The position numbers and the translations under genes are program-made. Under the pieces are notes generated by a model, which worked only from the letters and a program-made list of their open reading frames with translations, did no database searches and was not told where the DNA came from. From Boseongicola sp. SB0675_bin_26 (GTDB lineage: Bacteria; Pseudomonadota; Alphaproteobacteria; Rhodobacterales; Rhodobacteraceae), in assembly GCA_009843725.1 (NCBI GenBank), contig VYCX01000234.1, positions 1 to 9,127 on the forward strand: a stretch of 9,127 bases of DNA. Reading direction: 5' to 3'. Below, piece after piece: positions 6,767 through 9,127 of this stretch (positions within the stretch are counted from its first letter, which is position 1; the number at the start of each line of letters is the position of its first letter).

Positions 6767-7966
6767 CGTGACGGCGGCAGTTATCAGGGCAGCGCGGAAC
6801 TCGCGCAGTCGTTCGATAGATTGCTCAAGGTCATTAACGACTCGTGTCGTGCGATCCAGAATTGCATCAATCTGCACCAATAACGTTTCCTGTTCATGCC
6901 TTGGAGGAACGGCAAAGAGCATGCTCTTGAGAAAAGGCATCCTAACAGAATCTACAGTGGATTTGGCAGACCACTGCGTCATCTGAAGACGAAAGAACGT
7001 CTTTAAGAAGTGATAAAAATAGCGACCAGATATGTCCTTGAACCTAGTAAATGCATACATGCGCTGATGTAGTTCAAATTTGTCGTATACATGGTGAAAG
7101 ACCTTTCCCACTCCTGCCCCGTCGCCTGACGTCAGGACAGCCTCTTCATTGTAGGAATAGGTACCAATTCGCTCCACCGTCATTGATCGAACGTAGAACG
7201 GATAAGTTCCATCGTCGGTTCGATCTTGAGTATCGCGACCACCAGTTGATATCCGTACAAGGCGACGAAGAGGCATAACTTCCCAATGATTCGGGATGGC
7301 TTGAAGCCAAGGAGCTAGAGTGGATACTCGTTGCTGCGCGAAACACTTTTCGCCTGACAGCAAACTGCGGGCTGAGGCTTCTTGACGTTCCCACAGCAAC
7401 GAAACTAACGCCAGCTTCTTCTCGATCAGCCGGTCGATGCGGACGGTCTCGCGGTCGAGAAAGTCCGCGATGGCCTTTTGGGTATCGAGTTCAGGGAACC
7501 AGAATGGTGTGGATAAGAATTCGGCAGGGTTCAACCTAAGAAAGCCAGTTCCCATGCTTTTTGAACGACAGTGAAACTCTGCCGAGTAGAGTTTCGTCCT
7601 AACGGTATACTCCACAAAACGTGATTCAGTATCTCCAATAAATTCATAAACTGCGTAGTCGGGGCTCGTTATTCCTTGATGCGCGGAAATACCAAACATC
7701 CCGTTCCATGCTTGCATCTTATTGGAGATAAGCTGCCCTACTTCTACTCTCCTATAGCCAACATACGAACTGGCTGTGGACGCCCTCTGACCCATTTCTG
7801 AGCGTCTCAGAACGCCCTTGCTGCCTGATAAGCCAAGTAATTCCTCAACTCCGGAATCCGAACGCTGATCGACTTCACGCAGAAAAACTTTTGCAGGAAT
7901 TCGCCTCCAAGAATTTTCTTGAGCGCTCGCGTAGAAGCGATTGATAGAAAAGCCTGTCAAGGTCAC
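6683..7966 (-). CDS. hsdS: Type I restriction-modification specificity subunit S (HsdS)
   Basis: The 427-residue protein is of normal length. HsdS chooses the bipartite DNA target and scaffolds HsdM and HsdR. It shows the two-fold layout of the family: target recognition domain 1 (~18-160, opening W-R-R-I-P), a central conserved helix (Q-K-A-I-A-D-F-L-D-R-E-T and onward, ~163-200), recognition domain 2 (~224-355, opening I-P-N-H-W-E-V-M-P-L), and a C-terminal conserved helix (~359-405) ending in A-A-V-T-G-Q-I-D-V. The start is GTG at 7966, overlapping the hsdM stop as GTGA, with AAGGAG 8 bases upstream. The recognition domains are clearly poorer in G+C than the rest: 7561-7680 has 51 of 120 and 6961-7080 has 47 of 120 by hand count, against 40 of 60 at 2161-2220 in hsdR. 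This fits recognition domains exchanged by horizontal transfer. The target sequence cannot be read from the protein. Confidence 0.95.
   Translation of the reverse strand: MTLTGFSINRFYASAQENSWRRIPAKVFLREVDQRSDSGVEELLGLSGSKGVLRRSEMGQRASTASSYVGYRRVEVGQLISNKMQAWNGMFGISAHQGITSPDYAVYEFIGDTESRFVEYTVRTKLYSAEFHCRSKSMGTGFLRLNPAEFLSTPFWFPELDTQKAIADFLDRETVRIDRLIEKKLALVSLLWERQEASARSLLSGEKCFAQQRVSTLAPWLQAIPNHWEVMPLRRLVRISTGGRDTQDRTDDGTYPFYVRSMTVERIGTYSYNEEAVLTSGDGAGVGKVFHHVYDKFELHQRMYAFTRFKDISGRYFYHFLKTFFRLQMTQWSAKSTVDSVRMPFLKSMLFAVPPRHEQETLLVQIDAILDRTTRVVNDLEQSIERLREFRAALITAAVTGQIDVTAWRKQGRTERHLDQIEKEMPA
6695..6700 (-). promoter_or_regulatory. Ribosome binding site of the HNH gene
   Basis: The minus strand reads AAGGAG, 8 bases before the ATG at 6686, within the last codons of hsdS. 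Strength and spacing decide the start of the HNH gene. The same hexamer at the same spacing precedes hsdS. Confidence 0.75.
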
Positions 7967-9084
7967 GCTGTCATCTCCTTCAAAATCCCTGCGATCTCCG
8001 CTTCGAGCGCCTTAAGCTCGGCGTCGATTTCCTCGAGCGGACGCGGCGGCACGTACTTGTAGAAGTAACGGTTGAAGTTGATCTCGTAACCAACGCGGCC
8101 GACCTCGCGGTCGCGGGCATCCAAGTACCTCTCGTCGACCCATGCGTCGGACACGAACGGCAGGACCTCCCGCTTCATGTACTCCCGCCAGTCCTCGCCC
8201 TGGGGCACGCGTTCGTGGTCGCGCAGCTCGGTGTCGGGCTCCGACCTGCCGTCCTTTCCCGTGCAGATTTCGGCCTGTTCGTCGCGTTCGGAAAGCGCGG
8301 CCAGGATCGCCTTCCTGACCGGCGCCCCGATCTTCAGTCCCGCGGCTTTCAGCGCTTTGGAGACGACATCCTCGAAGACTTCCCTGTTGGTGAACAATGC
8401 GTCGCCGATGGTCCGCAGCGCGGCCTTGACAGCAACCCGGTCGCTTTCGTCTTGTCGCGCATATGGCTTCTGGCAAGCCAGGCGGGCAAGCCGTTCGTCA
8501 TCGACCCGGAAATTCAGCCTCAGCGGGCGTTCGACGCGGATCTCGCGATAGCCGAAATCGGTGGCGTCGAAGACGCGGGACACCTCCTCCTGCCCGCTTT
8601 CGCCGTTCAGGAATGCGGCGTAGATGCGCACGATCTCGGCGCGCGCCTCTTCCGGGATCTCACGGCGCTTGCTGCCCAACGACTTGCGCATGGACTTCCA
8701 GAAGCGCTCGCCAGAGGCGTCGATCAGCTGCACCTTGCCTCGTCGGTCCTCGGGCTTACGGTTGGTCAGGAGCCACACATAGGTCTGAATCCCCGTGTTG
8801 TAGAAGAGGTCGGTAGGCAGCGCGACGATGGCTTCGACCCAGTCGCTCTCCAGCATCCAGCGGCGGATCTCGCTCTCGCCCGATCCCGCACCGCCCGTAA
8901 AGAGCGGCGAGCCGTTCATGACGATGCCTATGCGCGAGCCGGTCTCGTCGTCGCGCATCTTCGAAATCATGTGCTGCAGGAACAGGAGCTGGCCGTCCGA
9001 GATGCGCGGCGTCCCGGCCCCGAAGCGCCCGTCGATCCCAAGGTTCTCGGCCTCGGCCTGGATAGAATCCTTGTAACTGCTCAC
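7963..9084 (-). CDS. hsdM: Type I DNA methyltransferase subunit M (HsdM), C-terminal part only
   Basis: HsdM carries the SAM-dependent adenine methyltransferase and pairs with HsdS. The 373 visible codons cover the later part of the catalytic domain and the C-terminal region. Visible landmarks are G-R-F-G-A-G-T-P-R at ~19-27, D-G-Q-L-L-F-L-Q-H-M at 30-39, N-G-S-P-L-F-T-G-G-A-G-S-G-E-S-E-I at 57-73, A-L-P at 88-90 with L-F-Y-N-T-G-I just after, and a tail with G-Y-E-I-N-F-N-R-Y-F-Y. The SAM-binding motif I and catalytic N-P-P-F of the family lie upstream of this part. The GTG at 9084 is only where recognisable similarity begins; it is unlikely to be the native start, since a protein starting there would lack both motifs. 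AAGGG directly abuts this GTG, too close to be a useful ribosome binding site. The frame stays open to base 9127, but with unfamiliar residues. It heads the visible operon and overlaps hsdS by four bases. Confidence 0.92.
   Translation of the reverse strand: MSSYKDSIQAEAENLGIDGRFGAGTPRISDGQLLFLQHMISKMRDDETGSRIGIVMNGSPLFTGGAGSGESEIRRWMLESDWVEAIVALPTDLFYNTGIQTYVWLLTNRKPEDRRGKVQLIDASGERFWKSMRKSLGSKRREIPEEARAEIVRIYAAFLNGESGQEEVSRVFDATDFGYREIRVERPLRLNFRVDDERLARLACQKPYARQDESDRVAVKAALRTIGDALFTNREVFEDVVSKALKAAGLKIGAPVRKAILAALSERDEQAEICTGKDGRSEPDTELRDHERVPQGEDWREYMKREVLPFVSDAWVDERYLDARDREVGRVGYEINFNRYFYKYVPPRPLEEIDAELKALEAEIAGILKEMTA
7975..7980 (-). promoter_or_regulatory. Ribosome binding site of hsdS
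   Basis: The minus strand reads AAGGAG, 8 bases before the GTG at 7966, inside the last codons of hsdM. It supports the GTG start that forms the GTGA overlap. Confidence 0.7.
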
Positions 9085-9127
9085 CCCTTGGTTCAGGTGT
9101 GCCCCTTGCGTGTAAGCGATTAAAGCA
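9085..9127 (-). other. Unrecognised sequence upstream of the HsdM similarity; possible junction
   Basis: These 43 bases continue the hsdM frame without a stop, but decode as A-L-I-A-Y-T-Q-G-A-H-L-N-Q-G, which is not like HsdM. The N-P-P-F-G motif is expected directly before the V-S-S-Y-K-D that follows, and only N-Q-G is present. The two other minus-strand frames do not encode it either. A mobile-element end, a deletion junction or a sequence error would each explain this. Too little is visible to name an element. Confidence 0.4.

Noticed and set aside
8215..9123. Long plus-strand open frame antisense to hsdM
   Set aside because: It is a shadow of conserved HsdM sequence and has no recognisable product.
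9098..9127. Naming an insertion-sequence family for the right edge (TG-type or GTAAGC-type end)
   Set aside because: Only about 30 bases are visible, with no second inverted repeat, no target duplication and no transposase, so any family name would be a guess.

Overview
The window is a restriction-modification locus from a GC-rich bacterium. The HsdM and HsdR sequences look proteobacterial, and I would guess an alphaproteobacterium, but that rests on a remembered family resemblance and not on a search. Almost everything lies on the minus strand. Reading that strand 5'->3' (right to left), the order is: 3' part of hsdM (type I methyltransferase subunit), hsdS (specificity subunit), an HNH endonuclease gene, a 73-codon ORF, an Mrr-like PD-(D/E)xK endonuclease gene, a 69-codon ORF, and hsdR (translocase/endonuclease subunit). 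A convergent plus-strand gene at the left end encodes a protein with a GIY-YIG-like C-terminal domain.

The most striking feature is the packing. Every junction from hsdM to hsdR is a four-base stop/start overlap (GTGA once, ATGA five times), so the seven minus-strand ORFs form one chain of likely translational coupling with no intergenic base. A canonical hsdM-hsdS-hsdR operon has had about 2.4 kb inserted between hsdS and hsdR. That cargo holds two additional nucleases of different folds (HNH and Mrr) and two small ORFs. The last 27 residues of the 73-codon ORF align without gaps to the last 27 residues of HsdS (13 identities by eye). This suggests a leftover hsdS 3' end, so the cargo may have entered by recombination inside or next to an older hsdS.

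Function: HsdM and HsdS would form the methyltransferase, and HsdR joins them to translocate and cut unmodified DNA. The HNH and Mrr-like proteins each have an N-terminal region that could be a PUA/EVE-like modified-base reader (inference), followed by a recognisable nuclease domain. The operon may therefore combine restriction of unmodified DNA (type I) with restriction of modified DNA (type IV).

Two cautions apply. At the right edge the HsdM reading frame stays open through base 9127, but the 43 bases beyond position 9084 do not encode the N-P-P-F motif expected there. The hsdM gene may be interrupted or rearranged at that point, which would silence both methylation and type I cleavage. No tRNA, rRNA, CRISPR array, complete insertion sequence, promoter or convincing terminator was seen. 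The operon promoter must lie to the right of the window.
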